Of a DNA stretch of 64,000 nt, positions 52,110-61,086 are shown in pieces (position 1 is the first letter of the stretch; each line of letters opens with the position of its first letter). The position numbers and the translations under genes were made by a program. The stretch lies in contig DAORDH010000004.1 of assembly GCA_035345875.1 (NCBI GenBank), positions 186,001-250,000 of the forward strand. Reading direction: 5' to 3'. The DNA comes from UBA2033 sp035345875. Lineage in GTDB: Bacteria > Spirochaetota > Leptospiria > Leptospirales > Leptospiraceae. Under the pieces are notes generated by a model. That model was not told where the DNA came from, did not search any database, and saw nothing but the letters and a program-made list of their open reading frames with translations.

Positions 52110-52877
52110 AACTATACCTTATGCAATTAATAAACCATACGTCACCAAAAAACTTATATATTTAAGTAAGTTTTGCAAGGTATTAAATGAAATCATTCTA
52201 ATTTATAAATAAACACATTCCTATAAATCTCTTGAAAAACATTGCAAGATATTTAGTAAACTAAAACGGTCCAAAGTGAAAAACAGACATGTTTGTTTAT
52301 ATAGAATTTGAGATAAAAAACAACCGACTTTTCTAAGCTACATCTATTATCAGTTTCTAAAACTCTAACTTTTTACTTACGCTTTACACATTTCAGAATA
52401 AAATATTTAAATGGTTTTTTATGAGGCTTACACACATTATCCACAACTTAAACAACAGCGAATATGATACTAACCATATACAATTATGCAGTTCTAATAG
52501 AACAACAGATTCATCTTATATACTCACCTTACATTATCACTGCTTAACAAAAGCAATGATTGAGTTTGGGTGAGCCAAATGTTCAAATGAAGTTTGCGCC
52601 TAGCGGCGGGCTTTCCTCCCATCGCTTTTCACTCCCCATCAGCCGAGCTATACCGCAGGCTATTGAATTTATTCATTTATTAGCTTTATTTAATATTCTA
52701 ATTTCCTTTATCATACTTATCAATTTCTATCTTTTGCGTAAGGTCAGTTAGATATAATTTTCACGCGAAAAGAATCGATATAAGAAAAGTATTGCTTTTC
52801 TTCCTACACATCTCGGTTAACAAAAACTAAATTTATTTTCTTGACCTCCTATATGATTAGCAAAATTCTATTTAGAT
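52110..52877. other. Long intergenic region between divergent genes
   Basis: About 770 bp without a convincing gene, AT-rich except for a GC-richer island at 52590-52665 (annotated separately). It must contain the divergent promoters of the ATL operon and the helicase gene; a TTGACC at 52841 is a candidate -35 for the latter. Confidence 0.5.
52590..52665. repeat. GC-richer island with palindromic segments
   Basis: Composition changes sharply against the AT-rich surroundings. It contains CGCCTAGCGGCG and AGCCGAGCTATACCGCAGGCT (arms AGCC/GGCT, cut here in function only). It may be a dispersed repeat, remnant of a mobile element, or a structured leader. Not identified. Confidence 0.4.
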
Positions 52878-55331
52878 ATGGATAAAATTTCACAATTCAC
52901 AACATTTCTAAGAGATCGTTATTATAATAATATTAAAGCACATAGAATTCTTCCCATAGAAGAAGGAGTCTATTCTGATTTCCCTGATGGACTTCATGCT
53001 TCTTTGCAAAATATTTTACAAGCAGGCGGAATTAAAAGTTTATATGGTCATCAAATATCTGCCTTTCAGTCTATATCTTCTGGCAATGACACTCTTATGA
53101 TTTCTAGAACAGCAAGTGGCAAAACTCTTTCCTTTCTACTTCCCATTTTAAATGATTATATATCTGGCAAACAACCATTTACCACAATGCTCCTTTATCC
53201 CACAAAAGCGCTATCCAGAGATCAAGAAGGGACGTTAGGAAAACTAATGCATGCAGTTGCATCTGGTCGCAAACTAGGAACGTTCGACGGTGACACTCCA
53301 AGAGAAGAAAGAGAAAAACTAAAAGACAATGCAGATTTTATTATTACAAATCCAGACATGTTACATTCAGGAATTTTACCCAATCACAACCGAAAATGGA
53401 AAAACTTTCTCTCCAGACTCAAATACGTTGTAGTAGATGAAGTGCATACTTATAGAGGAGCCTTTGGTTCCCATGTTGCAAATGTGTTTAGCAGGCTAAT
53501 TCGCATTTGCCGCTTACATGGAGCAAATCCAATTTTTATCTGTTCCTCTGCAACAGTAGGAAACCCTTCCGAGCATGTAGAGGCACTTTTTCAAAGAAGT
53601 TTTACAGTTATTGACAATGATACCTCTCCCCGTCCCAAAAGAGATTTATTTTTTCTAAACCCATCTTTATATAAAGGAATCGGGGGAGAAATGTATCGAA
53701 AAGGTCCATCCTCTCTTTCGATACCACTCATACGTTATGCATCTGAAAATAATATCAGAACCATCTGTTTTTGCAAGGCAAGACAGGAAGTTGAAAGACT
53801 TTATACAGCAGTTCTAGAATCAGCTCCTCATCTCCGATCTAAAATTCGACCCTATAGAGGAGGTCTTCTTCCAAACGAGCGAAGACAAATTGAATCTGAC
53901 CTGTTTGCAGGAAAAATCAATACAATTATATCTACTAACGCTCTTGAACTAGGAATTGATATTGGAGATCTAGATCTATGTATTCTTTCGGGTCATCCTG
54001 GAACCCTTGCAAGCTTTTGGCAACAAGCGGGACGAGTCGGCAGAAAAGGAAATGGTGCTGCGATCGTTTTTATTGCAAAGGATTCGCCTATCGACCAGTA
54101 TTTAGTAAATCATCCCGAATTTGTAACGAGTGCTCCACTAGAAGAAGCTTGGCTTTCTTCTCACAATCCTTACATTATCTTACAACATCTTCCTTGTGCC
54201 GCCTATGAATATCCACTTCAAATGGAAGAGAGTCAATATGCAGGAGATACGTATGATTTTGCGGTAGATGTTTTAGTAAAAAATTTAACACTCAAACCTT
54301 ATCATGAATCTTTTCGTTATAATTTACAAAAGTATCCAGCAATGGGAGTGAACCTTCGCGGTATGACTGACTATAATGTGGAAATTTTCCATAATGGAAA
54401 AGTGATTGGAGAAATTGATCCAATCAGTGCAAGAGCCACTCTTCATAAAGATGCCATCTACCAACATCTTGGAAAACGTTATATGTCAATCAATCTAGAT
54501 TTAGAAAAAAAACTATGCGAAGTCGAGGAAGTAAATGTAGATTATTTTACTGAAGCAGTTTGGGAGACTATGATCCAAATGACAGATGTAGATGAGGATA
54601 AAACTCTAAACGGTGCACTCTTAAATTTTGGCGAAGTGAATGTAAACAAACAACCCAAACTTTTCAAAAAAATCAAAGAGCGCACAAATGAAAACATTGG
54701 ATATGGACCAATTACACTTCCCCCTTTTATTTATGATACAACAGGACTTTGTCTCTATCCTCCTAAAACTTGGCTAGAGGCTGTAGAAGCAGTGGATAAA
54801 CGTTATTCGGAAGCAGCCCTGTATGGGCTTAGTTATATTTTAAAGCGATCCGCACCAAGTCTTTGTATGGCGGATGTAAATGATATTCAGACAGATGTAT
54901 CTTTATCTGCTACAGCTCGTAACGAATGGAAATCTGCACTCTACCTATATGATGCCCATGAAGGAGGAGTTGGCTATGCAGAAAAAATCTATGATAAAAT
55001 TTCAGATGCACTTACACTCTGCCTTGCAATCATTGAAGAATGTGAATGTGAGGCAGGATGTCCTTCTTGTGTGACTGCAAATCCAACTGGTTTAGAAAAC
55101 ACAGACTTGCAAGAGTTGCTTGAGGAATCTAACGCATCTGTGGCTTGCACTCGAAGCCTAATTCAAGCCCTCTTAACGGGTAACTTCGATTTGCCGGAAG
55201 TGATTTTACATAAGCAAGCTCCACCCAAAAAAGTTGACAAAGTAGAACTCGATCCAGAAACGATTAAACTACAAAAACGACTGAATCGAGCATCTTCTAT
55301 TTTGCAAAAGAAGAGAGATAGAGTGTATTAA
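52878..55331 (+). CDS. DEAD/DEAH-box helicase with DUF1998 (MrfA/YprA type)
   Basis: 817 aa. SF2 core: Q-like GHQISAFQSI, Walker A MISRTASGKT, TLLYP-like LLYPTKALSRDQ, DEVH box VVVDEVHTYRGAFGSH, SSATVG, and helicase C motifs STNALELGIDIGDLD and QAGRVGRKG. The C-terminal DUF1998 carries a four-Cys zinc cluster CECEAGCPSC. B. subtilis MrfA of this family is a 3'-5' DNA helicase for mitomycin C damage repair. No strong RBS is seen. Ends 4 bp into the vapC gene on the other strand. Confidence 0.93.
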   Translation: MDKISQFTTFLRDRYYNNIKAHRILPIEEGVYSDFPDGLHASLQNILQAGGIKSLYGHQISAFQSISSGNDTLMISRTASGKTLSFLLPILNDYISGKQPFTTMLLYPTKALSRDQEGTLGKLMHAVASGRKLGTFDGDTPREEREKLKDNADFIITNPDMLHSGILPNHNRKWKNFLSRLKYVVVDEVHTYRGAFGSHVANVFSRLIRICRLHGANPIFICSSATVGNPSEHVEALFQRSFTVIDNDTSPRPKRDLFFLNPSLYKGIGGEMYRKGPSSLSIPLIRYASENNIRTICFCKARQEVERLYTAVLESAPHLRSKIRPYRGGLLPNERRQIESDLFAGKINTIISTNALELGIDIGDLDLCILSGHPGTLASFWQQAGRVGRKGNGAAIVFIAKDSPIDQYLVNHPEFVTSAPLEEAWLSSHNPYIILQHLPCAAYEYPLQMEESQYAGDTYDFAVDVLVKNLTLKPYHESFRYNLQKYPAMGVNLRGMTDYNVEIFHNGKVIGEIDPISARATLHKDAIYQHLGKRYMSINLDLEKKLCEVEEVNVDYFTEAVWETMIQMTDVDEDKTLNGALLNFGEVNVNKQPKLFKKIKERTNENIGYGPITLPPFIYDTTGLCLYPPKTWLEAVEAVDKRYSEAALYGLSYILKRSAPSLCMADVNDIQTDVSLSATARNEWKSALYLYDAHEGGVGYAEKIYDKISDALTLCLAIIEECECEAGCPSCVTANPTGLENTDLQELLEESNASVACTRSLIQALLTGNFDLPEVILHKQAPPKKVDKVELDPETIKLQKRLNRASSILQKKRDRVY

Positions 55332-55738
55332 AACACTTTCAATTTCAAATCAGGAATGGCTTTATAATCCTTTGGATTTTGAGTTACAAGAGTAGAATGA
55401 TTTCGGATGCATATAGATGCAATTTCTAAATCTACATACGGAAGAGTCTTTCCCTTGTTTTGCAATTGGGCTCTGAGCTTTGCATGAATTTTAGAGGATT
55501 CAAGATCGTAACTTAACACGTCTAGTGAATCGACCACATCTCGGATAAATTCTAAAAACATATTTTTCTTTTTTGAAGGAACGAGTAATTCAATTCCAAA
55601 AAGCAATTCTTGGTAAACGGGAGCGCAAATGCAGTAATTGTCTTTTTCCTTTTCTAAAAAGGAAAGAATTTTAGGATTTGGTTTCGGTTTTGTAAATTCG
55701 GAAATGACGTTTGTATCTAAAACATATTTAGAAGTCAC
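55328..55738 (-). CDS. vapC: VapC-family PIN-domain toxin
   Basis: 136 aa. PIN acidic residues: Asp8 in VLDTNVISEF, Glu44 in YQELLFGIE, Asp103 in YVDLEIASI and the TQNPKDY segment near 119-125. The family is an Mg-dependent RNase. Preceded by a Phd-type antitoxin gene with an ATGA overlap. The stop lies within the end of the helicase gene on the other strand. Intact. Confidence 0.93.
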   Translation of the reverse strand: MTSKYVLDTNVISEFTKPKPNPKILSFLEKEKDNYCICAPVYQELLFGIELLVPSKKKNMFLEFIRDVVDSLDVLSYDLESSKIHAKLRAQLQNKGKTLPYVDLEIASICIRNHSTLVTQNPKDYKAIPDLKLKVF

Positions 55739-56049
55739 AGAACAATCTCTCTTCCTGTTTCTTTGCTACGCACATTACTCCAAATGTCTTCATCAATGAA
55801 GTTGTGTTTTTCTCGAAAAGATTTAAGCTTATCTAGAAAGCCATTTGTGGATTGGGTTAATTTTCTAAAATCTCTTTCTGAGACAATATAGGCAACTACT
55901 TTGCCATGACGGCTAATTGGTATTACCCCGTTTGTCTCTGAATTGTGAATCAATTTGGGCAAATGATTCTTTGCCTCAGCCACCGTTACATCTGGCTGTG
56001 TTTCCACAAATTGTTCTTTCGGTATATATGTATTTTCACTCCAATCCAT
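55735..56049 (-). CDS. Phd/YefM-family antitoxin
   Basis: 104 aa. The DNA-binding N-terminal Phd fold reads TVAEAKNHLPKLIHNSETNGVIPISRHGKVVAYIVSERDF; the C-terminal ~40 residues should bind the VapC toxin. A ~15-residue N-terminal extension (MDWSENTYIPKEQFV) precedes the usual start of the family. Translation is coupled to vapC. Its promoter region holds a 14 bp palindrome, the likely autoregulatory operator. Confidence 0.92.
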   Translation of the reverse strand: MDWSENTYIPKEQFVETQPDVTVAEAKNHLPKLIHNSETNGVIPISRHGKVVAYIVSERDFRKLTQSTNGFLDKLKSFREKHNFIDEDIWSNVRSKETGREIVL

Positions 56050-56052
56050 ATA

Positions 56053-56084
56053 GCTATAATTATAGCCTTATTTTTATTTGTCAA
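56053..56084 (-). promoter_or_regulatory. Promoter and operator of phd-vapC
   Basis: Minus-strand TTGACA (56079-56084) and TATAAT (56059-56064), spacer 14 bp, shorter than ideal. The -10 is embedded in the perfect palindrome GCTATAATTATAGC (56053-56066), which starts 4 bp from the antitoxin ATG. This suits repression by the Phd-VapC complex. Confidence 0.6.
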
Positions 56085-56137
56085 CGATTTTTACTTTTTT
56101 TCTCACTTTTAAGTAAATAGTAGCATCCTTCGAAATT

Positions 56138-56178
56138 AACAACTCCCCTTACGCACTTCGTGCGTAAGGGGAGTTGTT
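56138..56178. terminator. Perfect 19 bp hairpin
   Basis: Arms 56138-56156 and 56160-56178 pair perfectly (core CAACTCCCCTTACGCAC) around a TTC loop, making a very stable hairpin. It lies downstream of the 56366 gene (minus strand) and upstream of phd. The following bases are only briefly T-rich. It may act as terminator, but its perfection suggests a repeat element. Confidence 0.6.
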
Positions 56179-56189
56179 TGACAGGGAGC

Positions 56190-56221
56190 CTGCCGGCAGC
56201 TTGGGGACTAATCGTCCCCAA
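56190..56221. repeat. Two further palindromes next to the 19 bp hairpin
   Basis: CTGCCGGCAG (56190-56199) and TTGGGGAC-TAATC-GTCCCCAA (56201-56221). With the first hairpin they make three palindromes in 85 bp, GC-rich in an AT-rich surrounding. Confidence 0.6.
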
Positions 56222-56365
56222 ACCCCTATTTTCATTAACTTATTAGTATTTACTAATATTCTTTTTTTTATTTTAAATATTAATACTAAATTTCACTTTA
56301 AGTAATATAAGTTATTTAAATGATTTTAATCTGACAGGTTCAAATTCTTTGAATTTAGAAATGCT

Positions 56366-56995
56366 TTACGAAAAATCGAAATTGCCTGTAAGTAAAATAT
56401 CGTTAGTTCTTGAATCGATCAATTGGTAAGGAAATTTTCTTGAATTAATGGAATCTAATTTCAATTCAGCAATGGGAATAAAGATTCTATCACTTTGGAA
56501 TTTATACTTCCGGTTTGAGTTCTTATCTAATATCGCAAAATAAATATCATTTGTAGAAATAGATTGAATCTTACGAACATTTCCTTTTTGGATTTCTTCT
56601 TTAATTCTTTCTTGTGGAAATGACACCAGTCGAAAAGGAATCGTTGTAAGCTCGATTAAAATTACTGAAACTACAATTGGTAAAATGAACAACCCTCCTG
56701 TCCCGCAACCTTTGCATTTTTCTTGGAAATTATATTTATCATTGAATGTAAAATCCTTATTCTCTTTATATTTCTCTCGAATGAAATCGATTTGGCTTTG
56801 TTCTTCTACCTTGTATGCATCTAGAAATAAAAAGAGTCCTTTCGGTGTCAGAGAATGCGATAGTATAAATACATCTTTCTGCTCTTTGATTTCTTTTGTC
56901 TCAAGAGTTTGTTTATCTAAAACGGTCTCATTTCTGGTATAAACTTTCCAACAATTGATTAGAGAGAGTAGAAGTAGGAATGCAATTATTCTCAT
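56366..56995 (-). CDS. Lipoprotein of unknown function with an internal membrane segment
   Basis: 209 aa. Signal MRIIAFLLLLSLINC with lipobox LINC. A Cys-containing turn (EKCKGCGTGG) leads into a second hydrophobic segment (LFILPIVVSVILIELTTI). The C-terminal ~70 residues are beta-like (IYFAILDKNSNRKYKFQSDR). The gene starts 12 bp after the stop of the secreted-protein gene at 57008 and is probably in its operon. Family not recognised. Confidence 0.6.
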   Translation of the reverse strand: MRIIAFLLLLSLINCWKVYTRNETVLDKQTLETKEIKEQKDVFILSHSLTPKGLFLFLDAYKVEEQSQIDFIREKYKENKDFTFNDKYNFQEKCKGCGTGGLFILPIVVSVILIELTTIPFRLVSFPQERIKEEIQKGNVRKIQSISTNDIYFAILDKNSNRKYKFQSDRIFIPIAELKLDSINSRKFPYQLIDSRTNDILLTGNFDFS

Positions 56996-57007
56996 AGTAT
57001 TACTTTT

Positions 57008-57985
57008 TCATCGGCTTTGTTCGCTTGCAATCTGCTTTGTATATTTAACTTTACCTGCTCCTTCTACATAAGTATCTGCATTCAGATAACCAAAATAATC
57101 TTCGCCATTTAAAATAAATTTTTCTGAGTCTCTTCCAAATTGATTTCGATTAAAACCAGAATTGATTCCAAATCTCTTTGTCTGAGGTCCACCTACAAGT
57201 TGTAGCTCTTTGAATTCTCCATTCAGCAAGCGAACCTTTGGAACTGAGTCGAACATATCACGAGTGTAAGCATCCTTGTCATAGATGAATTCTATATCAG
57301 AAACTTCTATAAATTCTTCCCCTTCTCCTTTTATATTGGATGTGTTATAAGTAAAAAATCCTGTTGCCTTTTTGCCTCTATTAAAACCAGAAATGATTTC
57401 TATATCTATTTCATAAGTAATAGGTGTTAGAAAGATAGGCGATGTATTTAAATTTTTTCTAAGCTTATTTTCATTGATTGTAGAGATTTGGATATCAGAT
57501 AAAAAATTATCTCCATTTGTATGCTCTGTTGCAGTCGCGCTCAATTCATATATATAAGAAGCGCTCGGAGCAATTAATTCTAATTTGACAGCATCCATTA
57601 AATTGTTTCCGCTGCTAAAAGAATCAGATAAAATCAAATCGCCTTCTGGCTTATTTCGATTCCACTTCTGCCAAACAACTCTAAGTCTTGCAATATGACT
57701 TGCTCCAAAATAATTTCCTTTATCTAAAATAAACCCGACAATCACATATCCATTTTTCAAAACAATTCTTTCAGACCCTCCTTTTCCTCCTACTTGCTCT
57801 CCACCAAAAGATAAATCATCTAATTTTCCAGTCTTATTTACATTAGCGTATATCGGTCGTATCGAATCTACAATATCACCTGTTCTCAGTATCAAACCAG
57901 CTAAGACTCGTTCTTTCTGTGATTTACTTTCTCCAGAGAGATAAGTCACATTCATCACAATTAAAATTGTTACTATAAATTTCAT
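57008..57985 (-). CDS. Secreted protein of unknown function
   Basis: 325 aa from the ATG at 57985, the one that gives a signal peptide (MKFIVTILIVMNVTYLSG); the AAGGAG lies 16 nt upstream, further than usual. The open frame extends to 58054. Near residue 55 a Gly-rich stretch (FGGEQVGGKGGSERIVLKNG) recalls lectin-like beta-prism folds such as jacalin, but the resemblance is too slight for a call. The body is beta-rich, ends in TKQIASEQSR. First gene of a two-gene operon with the 209 aa lipoprotein. Confidence 0.6.
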   Translation of the reverse strand: MKFIVTILIVMNVTYLSGESKSQKERVLAGLILRTGDIVDSIRPIYANVNKTGKLDDLSFGGEQVGGKGGSERIVLKNGYVIVGFILDKGNYFGASHIARLRVVWQKWNRNKPEGDLILSDSFSSGNNLMDAVKLELIAPSASYIYELSATATEHTNGDNFLSDIQISTINENKLRKNLNTSPIFLTPITYEIDIEIISGFNRGKKATGFFTYNTSNIKGEGEEFIEVSDIEFIYDKDAYTRDMFDSVPKVRLLNGEFKELQLVGGPQTKRFGINSGFNRNQFGRDSEKFILNGEDYFGYLNADTYVEGAGKVKYTKQIASEQSR

Positions 57986-58203
57986 ATATCGTATTTGATT
58001 TCTCCTTTTATAAGAACTATTGTTACCCAAGTCTTTAAAGAAACAATCATCCATTTTCTTTTATGGTTACGTTCTAATGAGAAAACGAAAGACTAATCCT
58101 TGTCAATTTATTTCGATAAATTCTCTTTCATTCGATAGGTGATTCCCGTTTTTGCGGCTATCCCCTATTGGAAAATGAATTTATTTGAATTAGTATACAT
58201 TCT

Positions 58204-59121
58204 ATGAAAATTAAATCATTATTTGCAATGTTATTACTTTCGACACTGCTTCTTCCAAATTGTAACTCTGAAAAAAAAGACATTACAGAAATTCAGCGCA
58301 ATCTCCTGATTTATCTGATTTCCCCACCCCATAGCAATATTTCACAATCAAGTCCAAATCCTAACATTTATCAAACTATATTCACAAATAATTGTAAAAC
58401 AAAATCTATCTCAATACAAGGAGGAAATGTGGATAATTTTGATTATCCACCAACAGTGGATGATATGATTTTTTCAACCGAGGAAACGACCGATGAACTA
58501 GAATTAAGATCGGCTTCTATATCGGGCTGTTCCAATCTTTGGAATGGTGCAGTAATTCCTTTCGAAATTGATCCCCAGTTTTCGAATGTGAATTTACTTT
58601 ATTCTGCCTTTGCGACATGGGAAAGTCAGACTGTAATCCGATTTATAAAAAGAACAAATCTACATAGAGATTATATTTTTATTATACCTTCAAATGAATG
58701 CAGCTCTTTCGTTGGGAAAAGGGGTGGAGCGCAAAATGTGAATCTATCTTCATCCTGCACTTATAAAAATATTTTACATGAGCTAGGTCATGTGATAGGA
58801 TTTTATCACGAGCACCAGCGAATCGATAGAGATAATTTCATTACCATACACACAGAAAATATTCAACCGAATAAATTGAGTTCCTTTAAAAAACTTTTTC
58901 CAAGTTATTCTTTTAGTATAAGCTATGATCTATACTCCATAATGCATTATACTCCCTATGCATTTTCTTATAATTCAAAGCCAACGATTACACTAAAAGA
59001 CCAAAGTGCAAACTTTGGCAATTTAGGAACTCTTTCTACTATCGATGTGAATATTGTAAATCAATTGTATCAAAATAGTTTCACAACGATAAACAATATT
59101 CCTGCGGTCTATTCTAGATAA
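58204..59121 (+). CDS. Astacin-like (M12A) zinc metalloprotease lipoprotein
   Basis: 305 aa. Signal FAMLLLSTLLLPNC gives a lipid-anchored protein. The extended zinc motif HELGHVIGFYHEHQRIDRDN (residues ~194-213) is the astacin signature, and SIMHYTPYAFS supplies the Met-turn with its Tyr. A pro-like region of ~100 residues precedes the catalytic domain (VIPFEIDPQF, the usual astacin start). It should cut proteins outside the cell or in the periplasm. No downstream Cys-rich or MAM domain. Divergent from the secreted-protein operon. Confidence 0.93.
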   Translation: MKIKSLFAMLLLSTLLLPNCNSEKKDITEIQRNLLIYLISPPHSNISQSSPNPNIYQTIFTNNCKTKSISIQGGNVDNFDYPPTVDDMIFSTEETTDELELRSASISGCSNLWNGAVIPFEIDPQFSNVNLLYSAFATWESQTVIRFIKRTNLHRDYIFIIPSNECSSFVGKRGGAQNVNLSSSCTYKNILHELGHVIGFYHEHQRIDRDNFITIHTENIQPNKLSSFKKLFPSYSFSISYDLYSIMHYTPYAFSYNSKPTITLKDQSANFGNLGTLSTIDVNIVNQLYQNSFTTINNIPAVYSR

Positions 59122-59122
59122 G

Positions 59123-60424
59123 CTACACTAAACCTAATCTCTTATAAATTATATCTACACGAGCAAGATATGGTTTTATATCACAAATTTCGTCCAGAAC
59201 TTCTGCGGTTAATACTTGATTTACTTCAGGGTCAGCAAGTAATCTTGACTTCATCGTCTGCGATTGATCTGCCCATACAGCCATTGCGTGAGATTGAACT
59301 TTTTCGTAAGCTTTTTCTCGGGAAATTCCACCACGCTCGATCATTGCAAGCATTAACTTCTGAGAAAAAATCAATCCACGAGTAACACCAATTACCCTCT
59401 GACTTGCATCAGGATAGATATGTAAATTCTTAATCACGTAATTCATTTTATCTAGAATATATTCTAATGCGATAGTCGAATCTGGTAACACAATTCTTTC
59501 CGCAGAAGAATGAGATATATCTCTCTCATGCCAAAGCTGCATATCTTGAAATCCAACGTTTACATTGGAGCGGATAACGCGCGCTATCCCCGATATTCTT
59601 TCGCAAATTACTGGATTTCTTTTATGTGGCATAGCAGAGGAGCCTTTTTGTCCCTTCGTAAATGGCTCTTCCACTTCTCTTCCTTCTGTTTTTTGTAAAA
59701 GTCGAATTTCTGTAGCCATTCGATCTAAACTAGAAGCTGTTAAACCTAAAACAGACAAATAAAATCCATGTCGATCTCTTGTAATGACTTGCGTAGTAAT
59801 TGGGTCTACAGCAAGTCCTAATCTTGTGCATACAAATTCTTCTATGGCAGGATCAATGTTGGAATAAGTCCCTACTGCTCCAGAGAATTTTCCAACTGAG
59901 ATTTCTTTTTGAGCTTGTTTTAGTCGTTCTAGATTTCTTTGCATCTCAGCATAGAAGAGAGCAAATTTCAAACCAAGTGTCATTGGCTCTGCGTGAATTC
60001 CATGTGAGCGTCCCATACAAGGAGAATTTTTTTCTTGAATTGCTTTTTCTTTTACTGTTTCGAGTAACGTTTCTACTCGTTTAATGATAATCTCAATTGC
60101 TTGCTTCATTTGCACACAAAGTGCAGTATCTCCAATATCAGAAGAAGTCAGCCCATGGTGAACGTGGCGAGAGGCTGGACCTATATAAGATCCTAAGTTA
60201 GTTAAAAAAGCAATCACATCATGCTGAAGAGTCTCTTCTAGTTTTAAAATTTCCTCTACTTTAAATTTTGCTTTTGTTTTAATATCATTAAAATCCGCCT
60301 CAGGAATTTCCCCTCTATCTTTTCTTGCTTCACAAGCTAGTATTTCAATGTCTTTCCATATCTCAAATTTGTTTTCTAAACTCCAGATCTTTGCGATTTC
60401 TGGATTGCTATATCTATCAATCAT
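59123..60424 (-). CDS. purB: Adenylosuccinate lyase
   Basis: 433 aa. Motifs of the PurB branch of the fumarase superfamily: YIGPASRHVHHGLTSSDIGDT, SHGIHAEPMTLGLKFALF, and the signature KGSSAMPHKRNPVICERISG with the catalytic Ser. It cleaves SAICAR and adenylosuccinate in purine synthesis. The start overlaps the WbuC cupin gene by ATGA. It converges with the astacin gene 1 bp away. Confidence 0.97.
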   Translation of the reverse strand: MIDRYSNPEIAKIWSLENKFEIWKDIEILACEARKDRGEIPEADFNDIKTKAKFKVEEILKLEETLQHDVIAFLTNLGSYIGPASRHVHHGLTSSDIGDTALCVQMKQAIEIIIKRVETLLETVKEKAIQEKNSPCMGRSHGIHAEPMTLGLKFALFYAEMQRNLERLKQAQKEISVGKFSGAVGTYSNIDPAIEEFVCTRLGLAVDPITTQVITRDRHGFYLSVLGLTASSLDRMATEIRLLQKTEGREVEEPFTKGQKGSSAMPHKRNPVICERISGIARVIRSNVNVGFQDMQLWHERDISHSSAERIVLPDSTIALEYILDKMNYVIKNLHIYPDASQRVIGVTRGLIFSQKLMLAMIERGGISREKAYEKVQSHAMAVWADQSQTMKSRLLADPEVNQVLTAEVLDEICDIKPYLARVDIIYKRLGLV

Positions 60425-60897
60425 TTAAATAAACTCTCCCAATATTTTATTGTATCAAAACGTGCGTCATCCGCTTCAGTAGGAGCCCAAGATGCAAAGA
60501 ATTTATCTTCTTTTGGATCATAAGGTCCTGACTTTCCTTCAAAACATACACAAACATCACTGAGTGTAACTAGTCCATGCCAAACACCAGGCTGAACATC
60601 AATCCCTCGAATTGGTCCATTGTCGGATAATACGTATTTGCCGGTAATATTTCCGACATCATCAAAGATAAGAAATCCAAGACTTCCCTTGAGCGCTATA
60701 AATGTTTCTGGCTTTGGGGGATTTTCATGTTTATGTGGTTGCACATAAGTTCCTCGAGTGAGAACATTTAAAAATCGTTGATACACCTCTGTTAATTCAT
60801 GAAAATTGTGATTTGCTCGCTTGCGTGGACTGAGCTTTGCTTTCTCGGAAACAGAAGAAAACAAATCTTCCGTGATTAATTGGACTTTTTCTTTCAT
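60421..60897 (-). CDS. WbuC-family cupin metalloprotein
   Basis: 158 aa. SPRKRANHNFHELTEVYQRFLNVL opens the WbuC family, then the cupin motifs THVQ-like YVQPHKHENPPKPETFIAL (His ligands, Glu) and VQPGVWHGLVTL (His). The C-terminal GPYDPKEDKFFASWAPTE is typical. WbuC genes are often near O-antigen genes, here instead next to purB. Metal and reaction unknown. No good RBS of its own; translation probably depends on the small ORF upstream (60894-60962). Confidence 0.9.
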   Translation of the reverse strand: MKEKVQLITEDLFSSVSEKAKLSPRKRANHNFHELTEVYQRFLNVLTRGTYVQPHKHENPPKPETFIALKGSLGFLIFDDVGNITGKYVLSDNGPIRGIDVQPGVWHGLVTLSDVCVCFEGKSGPYDPKEDKFFASWAPTEADDARFDTIKYWESLFK

Positions 60898-60962
60898 AAT
60901 CTTAATTCTAGTTTTTTAAATAAGCCTTCATTGGCAATTAGAAATTCATCCATATCTATCAT
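60894..60962 (-). CDS. Possible 22-codon leader ORF before the cupin gene
   Basis: ATG at 60962 with a strong AAGGAG 12 nt upstream; it encodes MIDMDEFLIANEGLFKKLEL plus two residues, and its TGA overlaps the cupin start as ATGA. The cupin gene itself has no clear RBS, so this ORF may deliver ribosomes to it. The alternative is a frameshifted N-terminus of the cupin protein. Confidence 0.45.
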   Translation of the reverse strand: MIDMDEFLIANEGLFKKLELRL

Positions 60963-61047
60963 TCTTTTATCTCTCTCCTTGACGATAGTCCTTAGGTTGA
61001 TAACATTTTGAATTCGGATATTACGAATGGGAAGAGTTCAAATTCCA

Positions 61048-61086
61048 TTCTGACTACATTACGACGATATCGTAATATAGTCAGAA
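61048..61086. repeat. Hairpin TIR at the 3' end of the ATPase gene
   Basis: TTCTGACTACATTACGA (61048-61064), 5 nt loop, TCGTAATATAGTCAGAA (61070-61086): 17 bp arms with one mismatch. The gene's TGA stop (61081-61083) lies inside the right arm. The same motif abuts the start codon at the other end of the gene. Confidence 0.8.

Larger units (their letters stand above)
56085..56365. other. Intergenic region holding three clustered palindromes
   Basis: About 280 bp; with the promoter the gene-free stretch is 316 bp. Palindromes lie at 56138-56222. The rest (56223-56365) is very AT-rich with nothing recognisable. Confidence 0.55.

Noticed and set aside
52560..52751. 63-codon open frame in the long intergenic region
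   Set aside because: No RBS, and its first half is the GC-richer palindromic island; probably not a gene.
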